DNA from: Oryza sativa Japonica Group
Lineage: Eukaryota; Streptophyta; Magnoliopsida; Poales; Poaceae
Reading direction: 5' to 3'
NCBI RefSeq assembly: GCF_034140825.1
Contig: NC_089039.1
Location: 3,308,001 to 3,372,000 of the forward strand
Length of the DNA stretch: 64,000 bases
Part shown: positions 13,537 to 24,497 of the stretch, piece after piece
How the letters are laid out: every line of letters starts with the position of its first letter
How positions within the stretch are numbered: the stretch's first letter is position 1
The notes under the pieces: model-generated
The model's input: only the letters and a program-made list of their open reading frames with translations
What the model was told of the DNA's origin: nothing
Databases searched by the model: none
Program-made: the position numbers and the translations under genes

Positions 13537-13730
13537 AATAGCACGTATTTTATTTATTGTAAAAGAATACAACCCAAAATTAATGGAAAAAAAATAATAT
13601 TGTACTCATCAGCGTGCCATGCGGGGCAAGTTGGGTTTACCAACGACGCACACGACAGGTCAACCCACCGTTTGCTGACGTGTACAATCCTCCGGTGCAT
13701 CGCCTGACTCAAAAGGCAAAAAGGACTTCC

Positions 13731-13736
13731 CACGTG
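13731..13736 (+). promoter_or_regulatory. G-box CACGTG upstream of the ER DnaJ gene
   Basis: A palindromic CACGTG lies in the context CCCACGTGGCGC, about 340 bp before the start codon. It is a typical plant bZIP/bHLH core. Its use is inferred from position only. Confidence 0.5.
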
Positions 13737-13777
13737 GCGCCACCCCATTCGCTACCGCCACCCGTTCCCCGTCCCCG

Positions 13778-13788
13778 ATTGGTCCACG
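13778..13788 (+). promoter_or_regulatory. ERSE-II (ATTGG-N-CCACG) in the ER DnaJ promoter
   Basis: The 11-mer ATTGGTCCACG is an exact match to the ER stress response element II. It is followed at once by TCATC, so CCACGTCATC is also a TGACGTGG-type bZIP site on the other strand. It lies about 285 bp upstream of the ATG of a gene encoding an ER chaperone, which fits induction by unfolded-protein-response bZIP factors. Confidence 0.8.
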
Positions 13789-13840
13789 TCATCACCTTCC
13801 ACGTCTCCCCCCCAACCCCACCACAACGCCCTCGGGTTTC

Positions 13841-13853
13841 TTCTAGAAGCTTT
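13841..13853 (+). promoter_or_regulatory. Heat shock element-like TTCTAGAAGCTTT
   Basis: Two perfect inverted units TTC-nn-GAA are followed by a third partial unit TTT. It lies about 220 bp upstream of the ER DnaJ start, near the expected promoter core. It is consistent with HSF binding but not proven. Confidence 0.55.
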
Positions 13854-14072
13854 TAAACCGCGAGTGAGAGAGAGAGAGAGGGAGAAAAGACGAGACGACT
13901 CCGACTCGACGGCGGCGGCGACGCGGAGGCGAGGCATCGCCGGCGAGCGCGCGGAAGGAGGAGGAGGAGGAGGCACACCCTCTCGCCTGACCCTAGATCC
14001 GCGACCCACCCGCGGGGAGACCCTAGGCGCCCTTGGCCGCTCGGTGAGAGGGCGGCGCGGGAGGGGACGGCG

Positions 14073-17000
14073 ATGGCGGCGCCGCGGTGGATAGGGCCGC
14101 TGCTTCTTCTGCTGCTGCACTTCGTGGCGGCCGTCGCGGGGTAGGGTTTCCGATCAGCTCAGCTCTCCCTCTCCCGCTTCGTGTGAACTTCTCTTCTTTT
14201 TTATCCCTCCTCATGATCTGATCCAGTTTATCTCCCAATCGCAATGGGCTCTCCTTTTTTAACTTTTTATTATTAAATCAGCTTGAGATCTGTATGTATC
14301 ATGTTGGTGCGCATTCTGTTCGAGGATTATACTGGATTGGATTCAACTGAAATTTTGGTGGATTTTTTTTTCCTTTTTGGGTGTTTGTGAATCAGGAAGA
14401 GCTACTACGACGTGCTGCAAGTGCCCAAGGGCGCGTCCGAGGATCAGATCAAGCGTTCCTACCGCAAGCTCGCGCTCAAGTACCACCCCGACAAGAATCC
14501 CAACAACGAGGAGGCCAACAAGCGATTCGCCGAGATCAACAATGGTAACGAATCCACCCCCCTTTGTTAAGACTGCAAAGTTGGTGCCCATTGTTGGACT
14601 GAAAAATTGGAGCCCATTGCTGGACTGAAAAATTGGAGCCCATTGCTGGACTGAAAAATTGGTGCTCGTTGTTGGACTGAAAAATTGGAGCCCATTGTTG
14701 GACTGAAAAATTGGTGCTCATTTTTAAGACTGAAAATTTGGTGCACATGAGGGGGAATTAATGGGTAAAGGTGTTGTATTGTTGCAGCTTATGAGATCTT
14801 GACGGATCAGGAGAAGAGGAAGATCTATGACCGGTATGGCGAGGAGGGGCTGAAGCAGTTCCAGGCCCAGGGTGGGAGAGGTGGCGGCGGCGGGATGAAC
14901 ATTCAGGACATCTTTAGCAGGTGAGGCCAATGTGCTATCTACTCCATCCGTTCCAAAATGGATGGTGTTTTGGTTTTGTCATAAGTATGGTGTTCCAAAT
15001 CCTGACTTTGACTAGGTTTATGGAAAATTGTGCCAACATCAAATTAGTTTCATTAAAATCCACCATGAAATATGTCTCAGTAGTGTACTTCCTCCGTTTC
15101 ATATTATAAGACTTTCTAGCATTACCCATATTCATATAGATATTAATGAATCTAGACATATATGTGTCTAAATTCATTAAAATCTATATGAATGTGGGTA
15201 ATGCTATGTCTAGATTCATTAATATCTATATGAATATGGGTAATGCTAGAAAGTCTTATAATATGAAACGGAGGGGGTAATTATTTGGTATTGTAGATAT
15301 TAATTAGGTTTCTATATACTTGATTAAAGTCTTTGACTTGGGACAAAACTAAAACAACTTACATTTTGGAATGGAGGGGGTAGCATTTATTGTTTTAGCC
15401 TTCTCTGAGCTATAACTGTACATGTGAGCTACTTTTATAGGTGGTAGTAACAAATTGAGTCTGAAGATAAATGCCTGTACGCCTCCATATATCAATATAT
15501 ATCTGATTTAAGAGGTCTTTTCATGTAAATATCTAGCTCTTTGTTCGACAATAACACAAACCCCTCCATTGTGGAACAAAATTCTAAATGTGTTGGTGAT
15601 GTGCTCACCAGGAACTAACTGAATATATAAAGTTTAAGATCAGGAAATCTAATGTCAACAGTCTGCATGTAAACACATTAGACAGTAGTATCTTAGCTAG
15701 ATGCAATTCAACCTAATTGGCATTTACTTTTATTGTATCATTTTGTTCTTAATCATCGCTTTACTGTTTTGTTCCTGAACTCTGTAGCTTCTTCGGTGGT
15801 GGTGGTGGTGGGATGGAAGAGGAGGAAGAGCAGATTATAAAAGGTGATGATGTGATCGTTGAACTGGATGCTTCATTGGAGGACTTGTACATGGGCGGCT
15901 CACTAAAGGTAACCAAGTTTGACTAGCTGAGGAATGAGGACAAGAAAGATGTAGTGTAGATAAGTTATATAAATTACATAAACAATATGTAAATCAAGTG
16001 ATTACATTACCTTGCCGCTCTATTCAGTAGCATGCTTGAGTGTCCGTGAAGGCTGCACTGACATGGAAATTACCGCTCCAAATTTACTTTGTTATTTTTG
16101 TTTATATGATAGGTTTGGCGGGAGAAAAACGTCATAAAGCCAGCACCAGGAAAGAGGCGATGCAATTGCAGAAACGAAGTTTACCATAGACAAATTGGTC
16201 CAGGAATGTATCAACAAATGACCGAGCAGGTATTGATTGCCCCTTGCTGTGTTATTCCACAGTTTGGCATGATTTAACATAAATATCTTTATTTTTATTC
16301 TTTTATTGTTTTTTTCACTCCATAATAATAGGTTGCATTTGTCTTTTTAGGTCTGTGACCAGTGTGCAAATGTGAAGTATGTGCGAGAAGGTGATTTTTT
16401 GACTGTTGATATTGAGAAAGGAATGCAAGATGGGCAGGTACAGAGCAACTGTTCTGTTCACTTTCTAGACATTTGTGCGATGCGCTGTGATTTAGTGTGT
16501 GCCTTCCTCCATTATTTTGTCAACATTAGATAAGATTATATGTACTATGGTTGTAAGTGTACCACATGCTATTGCTACTTCTAGATGCTAAACTGCTAAA
16601 CTAATAAGCTGTCATTTATGATCAGCACTTCATTGTTTACTATTAGAATTTGAAACCTTCAGTCAAACTGGCTGATTCATGGATCACAACACTAATCAGT
16701 GGCTTGTTAATTGGTATTGTTTGCTTTTTTTATGTTAAAGCCAATCAATGCTTCTTTTTACCTGGTAATTGGCAAATTACTAGCAGCTTTTGGAATTTGG
16801 CCTGATACAGGAAAGAGATCTTGATCTTTCATGTGAACTATTGAATTTATGTGGTGGCCTTTAATTTCCTCAGGCTACTAACATGATCAGAGACAGTTGT
16901 TTGTCATGAACATTATATTCTATTCATCACTATAAGTTCTACTTTACAGTTTGGATGTTGATTTGGCCGCACCATTTTATATTTGCAGGAAGTTTCATTC

Positions 17001-17973
17001 TTTGAGGAAGGAGAGCCTAAGATTGATGGTGAACCTGGAGATTTGAAGGTTTGCTTAGCACCTTTTTCTGGTTGGTTAAAGTTTATTGTGAGGGGGTGAT
17101 CTGTTTTACTAATATTTATCATCAAATGAATGCTTCATGAGCAGTTTAGGATCCGAACAGCACCACATGAGCGATTCAGAAGAGAAGGCAATGACCTGCA
17201 CACAACTGTTACAATCTCCCTGGTACTGCTCACCCCCGTCTGTTATGCATGTTCTAATTAACTCTCTTTAAAGGTGTAGTTATCCTGTGAAAATTAGCCT
17301 GATGACAACCTTGCGTGAAAAACTTGGTCACATTATAAGGACCAAAGTCCCAAGATGACAAAGAAGTTTATCATCTTATATGGATAAAAAAAAATCCAAA
17401 TATGTTTCCGGCTTTTCAGCCACTGTGGATGGGAGGAGTTCCATGTCCAGCCACCTCAGTAACTTGATAAAATCCAAGATCTGGCAAAACCCAAATCTTG
17501 GAGTGCCAATCTAGCAGTGGAAACCATGAAATCCCTTACTACTAATCATTGTAACTAACTGTAGAGCTTGGGCTGTTCTTTTAGTTTGTTCATCACTTTA
17601 GCCTGTATTTCCTGACCATCCTTTGGTCCTGCAGCTCCAAGCTCTGGTCGGCTTCGAGAAGACCATTAAGCATCTGGACAATCATATGGTGGAAATTGGC
17701 ACCAAGGTTTAATCCACCCCCCACACCATCAAGAATTCTTGTACACTGTAGTCATTCTCATTCATCACCTGCAATACTGCAACTGATCATCACAATTTCG
17801 TCGTGAATATTTAGGGGATCACCAAACCCAAGGAGGTTAGGAAGTTCAAAGGGGAAGGAATGCCATTGTACCAGAGCAACAAGAAAGGCGACCTATATGT
17901 AACTTTCGAGGTTTTATTCCCGAAAACCCTAACCGACGACCAGAAGTCCAAGCTGAAGAGCATTCTCACATAA
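14073..17973 (+). CDS. ERDJ3B: ER-luminal DnaJ co-chaperone, ERdj3B type
   Basis: A J-domain partner of BiP in the ER lumen; the Arabidopsis orthologue works with SDF2 and BiP in receptor-kinase folding. Ten exons: 14073-14140, 14396-14544, 14788-14920, 15788-15908, 16113-16229, 16351-16437, 16989-17048, 17145-17222, 17635-17706, 17815-17973, total 347 residues, as in the family. A signal peptide with an LLLLLLH core covers residues 1-23. The J domain covers about 25-92 with HPD at 53-55. A short G/F-rich stretch ([20 protein letters not shown]) follows. The substrate-binding beta domains contain a reduced Cys insert (CNC, CDQC) in place of four CXXCXGXG repeats, typical for ERdj3. There is no KDEL. 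Intron 2 carries a 26-bp minisatellite and intron 3 a nested MITE pair. The promoter has ERSE-II and an HSE-like site. Confidence 0.95.
14583..14738 (+). repeat. 26-bp minisatellite in intron 2 of the ER DnaJ gene
   Basis: Six exact-length 26-bp units of the form GG(A/T)GC(C/T)CATTG(C/T)TGGACTGAAAAATT lie head to tail, followed by a partial seventh. Units differ mainly at a few positions, with alternating GGAGCCC and GGTGCTC forms. The array fills most of the 243-bp intron. Confidence 0.92.
14942..15380. mobile_element. Stowaway MITE interrupted by a second MITE
   Basis: The outer ends CTCCATCCGTTCCAAAATGG and the reverse complement of the right end (CCCCCTCCATTCCAAAATGT) are flanked by TA (14940-14941, 15381-15382). 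The element is split by the inner copy at 15088-15277. It lies in intron 3 of the ER DnaJ gene. Confidence 0.88.
15088..15277. mobile_element. Stowaway MITE nested in the previous one
   Basis: It has TIR CTTCCTCCGTTTCATATTAT, a right end that is its near-perfect inverse, and TA duplications at 15086-15087 and 15278-15279. An internal segment ATCTATATGAAT.TGGGTAATGCTA occurs twice at the right, so this copy has a partial end duplication. It is the same subfamily as 9165-9314. Being nested, it is younger than its host MITE. Confidence 0.9.
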
Positions 17974-19452
17974 CCGAAGGCCCAGGTTTTCGCTTTTATG
18001 CTGCAGCTAGTTCGTTCTCATTTGAGGTGGGAAGGAAAACTGCCTCAAAAAAGGAAATTTTCCCAGCTTACAAGCACCAGCAGCTGCCTTTTCTGTGGGT
18101 GTGATTTTGCGTTGGTAATTGTTAGCAGTTCAGCAGTTTAATTTCTCTTTTACCTTATTTTGTTTCTCATGTCATTAACAACCGGGTGTAGCATTTAGGA
18201 AGTTGGATGATCATGAGCTGTACCAAAATATTTGTATTGCTGGAAGAATATATTGATGGTAGAATTGTAGCTTACACTTCCCAAAAATGTATTTACTGGT
18301 TGTACAACAGTCAGCAGTAAAATTAAATGGAATTTAAGTCAGGGTCATTCGTTGTCCTGCTGGTGAACTATACTCGAGTACGTCTAGGGCTCATCTGGTG
18401 AATGATCAGACCAATACGAAAGAATTCCAGCTAGTAATTTATCACATCAAATTAATCATAACTCACTTTTCAGGGCTTATTTACTTCGTTGCCTAATTTT
18501 GGTAAGGTATTGTATAGACCGATGGTTTTTACTTTGAGACCTTACCAAATTTTAATAGAAGTTTTGAGAGTAGAAAGTTATGGAATTACCAAAGTGAACA
18601 AACTGGCTGGCTGGATGCAAAACCATAGGCGCAGCCAAAGACGCGAGCTGTTTTTACACTCTAGTACATTACAGTAATCAGCCAGATCTGTCAAACCATT
18701 TGTCTGCACCAACAATTAGAGCTCTGCATGCTATTCTGGCACAAAACCCATCAGTATCAGTACATCACACGCATCCACACATACAAAGCATCCCAGAAGG
18801 GATTGCAACCCAAAACGGAACAGCACAAACTACGGCCAGTTCGAAGTGGGTCAAGATATACACTCATGTCGCACAGGCTGTAACACTAACACGAGAAGCA
18901 AACTTGAAGAATGCTGAGGAAACGCATCTAGCACTAGAGTGGGAACGAGTCGAGCAGCTGCCATCGAACTGATGACCATCAGGCAATTAGAGTTGCATTC
19001 TTGTAGGACCTGCATGTACAAGTCATAGCTCATGACAAGAGGTTTAAAAGACAATATTATAACCCCTTCGTCCTAAATTCCAGGTTTCAAAATTCTACTC
19101 ACAAGCATACATCATTTAATAAGGGACATTACTGTCTTTTATTCTTAAACTTAATCTATGCTAAACAACATAAAAGGACAACTATATTGGGACGGGGGAG
19201 TAGCTAACAGAGTGAAAATCAAAGGAGTAACGAATTTAGTAGTGTCACTGTCGATACACCTAATTTAACACCATAATATCTCCAACTCTCCACAACACAA
19301 GGACTGCTGATAAAATAAATGCACTTCTTTAGGAGAATAATGTGCTCATCAAGGCCATGTACAAAATATTTCTCCAAAAAGTTCAACAAAGGTTCCAGGT
19401 ACCCGTACAGCAAGCTATATCAGGAATGGAGTCCAATGCGTTACCTTCATAT
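17974..19452. other. Convergent spacer between ER DnaJ and gamma-tubulin
   Basis: It contains the 3' UTR of the DnaJ gene (to about 18320) and probably the 3' UTR of gamma-tubulin. Open frames at 18700-18972 (plus) and 18851-19054 (minus) have no family resemblance. One decayed MITE lies at 19062-19200. Confidence 0.6.
19062..19200. mobile_element. Stowaway-like MITE, decayed (139 bp)
   Basis: The left end ACCCCTTCGTCCTAAATTCC and the reverse complement of the right end (CTCCCCCGTCCCAATATAGT) are flanked by TA (19060-19061, 19201-19202). Confidence 0.65.
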
Positions 19453-22400
19453 TTACACCACTAACTTCGAATCAAGTGCGGCCGCAACGTTTGCCTCTCC
19501 AGCATCCTATTTTCCAACAGATTGCTCAGCATTTCACATAAAGTAAATAACAAATATACTGAAATGGAGCAAAGACGTACCTCCATCCCCCATTTGATGT
19601 AGTCTGGTGATTCGCAAGCCTTGTACTCATCAACTAAGCTCTCTATTATTTCTCGAGATTCATCAAATTCAGAGAGATCATTGTCCTGTATAGAGAGGCC
19701 AAAACGTTGAGTATTTTGGACAGAATAATGGACAGGTTTCCTCACAAGATCATATATAGTACTGAAAGCATTTCACTTCAAGAAAAACAAGAAACTTATA
19801 GTGCTACAGTTCATGTTTGTTTTATACTTTAATGTAAAATTGCTAGTGGAATGTTCAAAATTGTTGGTGTCAAACAGGTTTTGAACAGGGAATTACATTG
19901 TAGCACTTCAAACATACCTAGTTTAACCAGAAACTTCAAATTTGGAAATTACTCAGGTAATGAAAATGGATGAAATTGAAGGAATAGAGTTTCTTACCTC
20001 AAACATTGGGAACTTTCTGTAGTTGTCAAGAAAAGCTTGCTTTTTCCTTAGCTTTTCATACTGTCCCAGGCATTTGCTGAATAAGTGACGGATACTAGTA
20101 TGATTCGCCAGCATCAATCCACTAACCTGTAGACAAACATTAGTGATTCAAACATTGCACTTGAATTGACAAAAAAAAAGATAGTGAGAGAGTGAGAGAA
20201 AGGTACCCTATGCGTGGTTTGTACATATGGAGATTTTCTTGATAAGGCAACCTGTGGCAGTTGAAATAACAATAAATCAATATGTCAAAAAGGTTTAACC
20301 TAAAATTATTCTAGTTGTATAATGACCTGAATGCTTGCAGGTCCCCACTCAATGAAGTTAACAAGCTTCCTTTCACGTATCCTTTGTAGGCTCTCATGGA
20401 CCTAAATGCATGAGAATACCAAAAGATAAGAATGGAATGAACAAGCAATTCCAAAGGATCAGAAGAACGAGATCTTCATTCTGCTTCAGAACTAGGCAAA
20501 TTTCATTTCAATATTCCAGCTGCTATGGATAAAGCTAAACTAATAAACCCATTTAACAGAACTTTACCTGTGTAGGATCCACCTCTCCCTGAATGATGTT
20601 AAGTATGGAGATGTATTTAGCCTGACTAGCTTCCTTATTTCGAGCATATGATGACACCATTATATTTTTGGTCTGCAAGACAACAAATAAAGGTCCAAAA
20701 TTTAAATTTCATAAAGATCATAAAGTGGCAAGCATCCTATTCCTAAGGAAGCAAAGAATACCTGCAGAAGTCGCCTCATAACATCTAATACTGTTGTCTT
20801 GCGTATCATGTTAACCTGCAATTGAGCATATCATTATATCATGAACTGAATTTTTCCCCATTTGTCACAAAAGAAGGCAGGGAAAGTAATATGTATTTGA
20901 CATAGTATATACTAGTCTACCAACCCCCAAACTAAACTCAAGAAAAGTAGTTACTAAACAGATAAAATGTGAAATCAAATGTTACATGAACCAATGCAAC
21001 AAATATGATCAAATCACCTGTCGTTCAACAGTCAATGGAGTGTAACCTGTCATCAGAAAATGACACCTTGGAGTAGGGATCAAAGAGGCAAGAAGGCCAA
21101 CCAGGTCATTGTTCATATATCCAGGATACCTCAGAGTAGTTGTGCTTGCAGACATAACTGTTGAGACCAAAGAGTTTGTTTGTGCAAAAGTAGGATTTGC
21201 TAAATGAAGACGTTCCACAGCAATCCTATTAAGGGCCGTATTGTCAAGAACAACCACACAGTCAGCATTCAGTGTCAGCCGCTTCAGAGTTAAAAGCGAA
21301 TTATATGGCTGGACAACAACATCACTTGTTTCCATCTGATTTGGGAAAACACTGTATGTCTGGACAAGCTTTTTGCTGTATCGGTCATTCAGAGTCTCCA
21401 ACAGGTAAGAACCCATACCTAAATGAGGGAAGAGTGAACAAAATTAGATAACTATTGTAAGAAAACTGACATGTGGAAATACTACTTTTCCATATTGCAA
21501 CTACAGCATCCCATATACACACTAAGCCACATGTTAAAACACCAATATACGCTCCAGTTACAATAGATGGTGATTTACAGAAAACTAAGACAAATGAATG
21601 AAACCAAGAAAGGAGATCGAGATAAATGACCTGAACCAGTTCCACCAGCAATTGAGTGGCATAACACAAAACCCTCAAGGCTATCACTTCCATCTGCTTC
21701 TCTGTCTATCATATCCATGATATCATCAACAACTTGCTCACCCTATAGTGTGTAAATAGGAAAAAAAACATTAATGTGAAAGATATATTAAACTCTGACT
21801 GAAGAAACACAGGCACAATTGATCTAATGACAGAATATAACAAAACCTATAGCATTGGTGATCGGCTGACAAACCTACAGAATTGATTAGCAGTGTAGCA
21901 GATGAAATATGGATAAGACAGATCAAAGTATACCTGGTGATATCCACTAGCCCAGTTGTTCCCAGCACCACCTCCATGCTCAGCCACAAATATATTCTCA
22001 TGATTGTATAGATTCCTGTACTCACTGTTCTGTATTCCGTTGATCACTCTCGGCTCTAGATCCACAAGAAGAGCCCTCGGTATGTAATGCTGGTCATCAG
22101 CCTGGTAGAAGAAAACATCCTTCCTATCTCCTCCCTGCAGAGAAACTTGAGTCTTTAGCACTCTTTGGTTAACATAGCTACCAACAAAGGAAAATATGCA
22201 TTGAAATGAATGATAGACATTGTAACCGTTCTAGATGATACGAAAAGAAACATAATATTTGGATGCTATTGTATTTAGGCTGTGCATTTAGATCGTAGCT
22301 GCACTTCTCAGAGCAACAAGGAGTCAGATTGAGATTGAACCATTCATCGAATTTGGCACTTTAAGTCGTAATTCAGTTAACTGGGATCTATTTATTCCCC

Positions 22401-23019
22401 TGCTTCCAGTATCAAAAGGCATTTAAAAGTTGAAACACTGAACTCTTAAACAACAGGACCTGCGCGGAACAGTTGAATTCCCTCTAGTTCCTATGGAAAT
22501 GAATTGTTTCCCATGAAATTCCTATGTTGCAAGTATGCCCCAATCACGCCTCATTCTTACACTTGGAAATGAGCAATCCCCAATGCCAACAAAATGCTGG
22601 TGCCAGTTCAAACGTGCCGGTGTTCAAGTGTACTACTAAATTACTTGTAAAAAAAAACACTAGACATAGCGCTCCAAGCATCTGCAAGCCCAAAACCCAC
22701 ACACACTTCACTCCACTAAACCCTTAGACCTAAACAAAAAGAGAAGCGCGCCCATTTCTGATGCGGAACATGGAGAAATCTTGTAACCCACACGGATCAG
22801 ACCAACCACACCGCCGATCCGGAGTGTTCCCGCGGCGTGGGGGAGGGAGGGAAGGAGGAGCAGAGACAGGGGGGGGGGGGGGGGGGCAACCTGGGGGGCG
22901 AAGTCCTCGAGGAGGCCGTCCTTGCCGATGCCGTGCTCGAGGCAGAGCTGCTTCCAGAACTCCATCCCGATCTGGTTCCCGCATTGCCCCACCTGTATCG
23001 TGATGATCTCCCGCGGCAT
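19453..23019 (-). CDS. TUBG2: Gamma-tubulin
   Basis: Gamma-tubulin forms ring complexes that nucleate microtubules at the nuclear surface, cell cortex and mitotic arrays. Eleven exons (minus): 23019-22891, 22134-21934, 21742-21631, 21418-21018, 20815-20762, 20672-20568, 20401-20327, 20251-20207, 20126-19998, 19685-19581, 19506-19453, giving 469 residues, the plant length. The start [18 protein letters not shown] is the canonical nucleotide-binding N-terminus. The tubulin signature AGGTGSGMGS spans the exon 3-4 junction. The conserved [11 protein letters not shown] is followed by a grass-type tail [17 protein letters not shown]. The first donor (CAG/GTTGCC) is followed at once by 18 C residues. 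The symbol number is from memory; identity as gamma-tubulin is certain. Confidence 0.97.
22869..22886. repeat. G18/C18 homopolymer next to the first gamma-tubulin splice donor
   Basis: Eighteen consecutive G on the plus strand (C on the transcribed RNA strand) start about five bases inside intron 1. The length may vary between individuals or be a sequencing artefact. Confidence 0.9.
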
Positions 23020-23350
23020 CTCTCCCCCCGACTGCGGCGCCGGTCGCTAGGGTTTGGTTAGGGGCTTAGGCTAGCCACCCGGATGGCGTCGTGGCGGGGG
23101 TTGCAGCTCGGGCGCCGCCGACGGCGGCGGAGCTAGGGTTTTGGGGGGTTTGCTTCGCGTGGACGCTAGGGCTTGCGCCGCCGCGGGCCACCAACTGCGG
23201 GGAGTGGAGTGGTGGGTGGGTGGGGGACGAAGCGGAGATTTGTGAGCGACGGGGAAAATGGGGAGAGGATTGAGGGGAAGGGAAGGAAGACGGGCGCAAT
23301 TTTCGAAATTTTGAGGTAATACTAGTTCATCCGTCTATCATTTTTTTTAG

Positions 23351-23547
23351 CTCCCTCATTTATCTCAAAATAAACTAAAGTATTTATTGTAACGGAGTCT
23401 ATAAAAGTAAAGAATAATTATATTAGAATTAGATAAAGTGATAAATAGTTATAATGGGATTTGATAAAGTAAGAGTATTCTAGTCACCTCTTTTGTATTG
23501 GAATATTTATGATGGATGATAAATGAATTTATTTTGGGATGAAGGGA
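23351..23547. mobile_element. Stowaway-like MITE remnant
   Basis: The left CTCCCTCATTTATCTCAAAATAAA matches the inverse of the right TTTATTTTGGGATGAAGGGAC. Flanking TA duplications are not clear, so boundaries are approximate. Confidence 0.5.
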
Positions 23548-23722
23548 CGTGCAAAACTTCTCCGCCTCGAACCGTGACTGTTTGCAAATTTTATGAAATG
23601 CCGTTTGATTCCAAACACGAAAATTTTCGAGTGTTCCACACGAAACACGAAAATTAATGTGTTCCACGTCTCCCGCATAACTACCTAGCAAAGTGAATTT
23701 TAGCGGGACAAATTACGAGTTT

Positions 23723-23850
23723 AGAGCAAGTTTAATAATATAACCATCTACTGACTCTAAATTATCTATAGATAATCTAATAGCCTATTTATATAATAGT
23801 TAACTAAAAAATATACTTATAAGTGCCTAGGAAACTTCAGTCTTCATACC
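23723..23850. mobile_element. Partial copy of the AGAGCAAGTTTAATA MITE family
   Basis: AGAGCAAGTTTAATAATATA and the following CTACTGACTCTAAATTATCT match the left half of the element at 13294-13536. The right half is missing or diverged. Confidence 0.5.
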
Positions 23851-24497
23851 ATAAAATTGTATGTATGAAATTATCGCGTTTCAAATTGGGTCTATGTCAA
23901 TAGGTTTCTCCTTTTGTTCGTCAGATACACGAACCAACCAATGAACAACCAAACTGTACATGAACAACAGCTACTAGTAATTAATTAATGACAGCTCTTT
24001 CATGGTTTCCCCAACTTACTGCAAAATTAAGGAACTTTCCATGGTCATAATTGTACCAAAAACTCTTTACTCTACAAAGTACAGTACAAACTCTTCTTCC
24101 GAATTCTGAAATTCCGTCCTATATAACATATTTAAGCTGAGCAGATAAATTATTTTTATGATACACAGGACCAGCAGCAGAACTGATTATTTCGATCAAG
24201 TCTACACCAGGGCTACATATTACATGACAATCAACCTTTTTGCCTCGAGTTCGTATAATTAAGCCCCTCGTATAATTAAACCAAACGAAAAACTACAAAA
24301 ATCTGGAAATGTTCATACACAGATGGAAGCTACAGAAAGATCGGCGCTATGAACCTTTTTGCCTCGAGTTCGTCAGAGGCTCCTCACTTAACTATGGTTG
24401 CCGATTTCGTTTCTGGGAAGTGAGCAGGCGCGTGACGAAACTAAGGACCTTCAGGAGTGGTTGTGGTGGATGCTTTGGCTTGCGCTCCGGCCCTTCT

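Larger units (their letters stand above)
12490..13640. other. Intergenic MITE cluster
   Basis: No gene is seen. Three MITEs (12698-12930, 13057-13289, 13294-13536) lie almost end to end, covering most of this stretch. Confidence 0.7.
23020..24497. other. Spacer between gamma-tubulin promoter and lipoamide dehydrogenase 3' end
   Basis: It includes the GC-rich gamma-tubulin 5' UTR and promoter (23020-23320), two MITE remnants (23351-23547, 23723-23850), and AT-rich DNA. A 20-bp duplicate of CCTTTTTGCCTCGAGTTCGT occurs at about 24234 and 24352. No gene is seen. Confidence 0.6.

Noticed and set aside
18700-19054. Open frames downstream of gamma-tubulin (plus 18700-18972, minus 18851-19054)
   Set aside because: No family match; the canonical gamma-tubulin tail is found at 19506-19453, so an alternative last exon is not needed.
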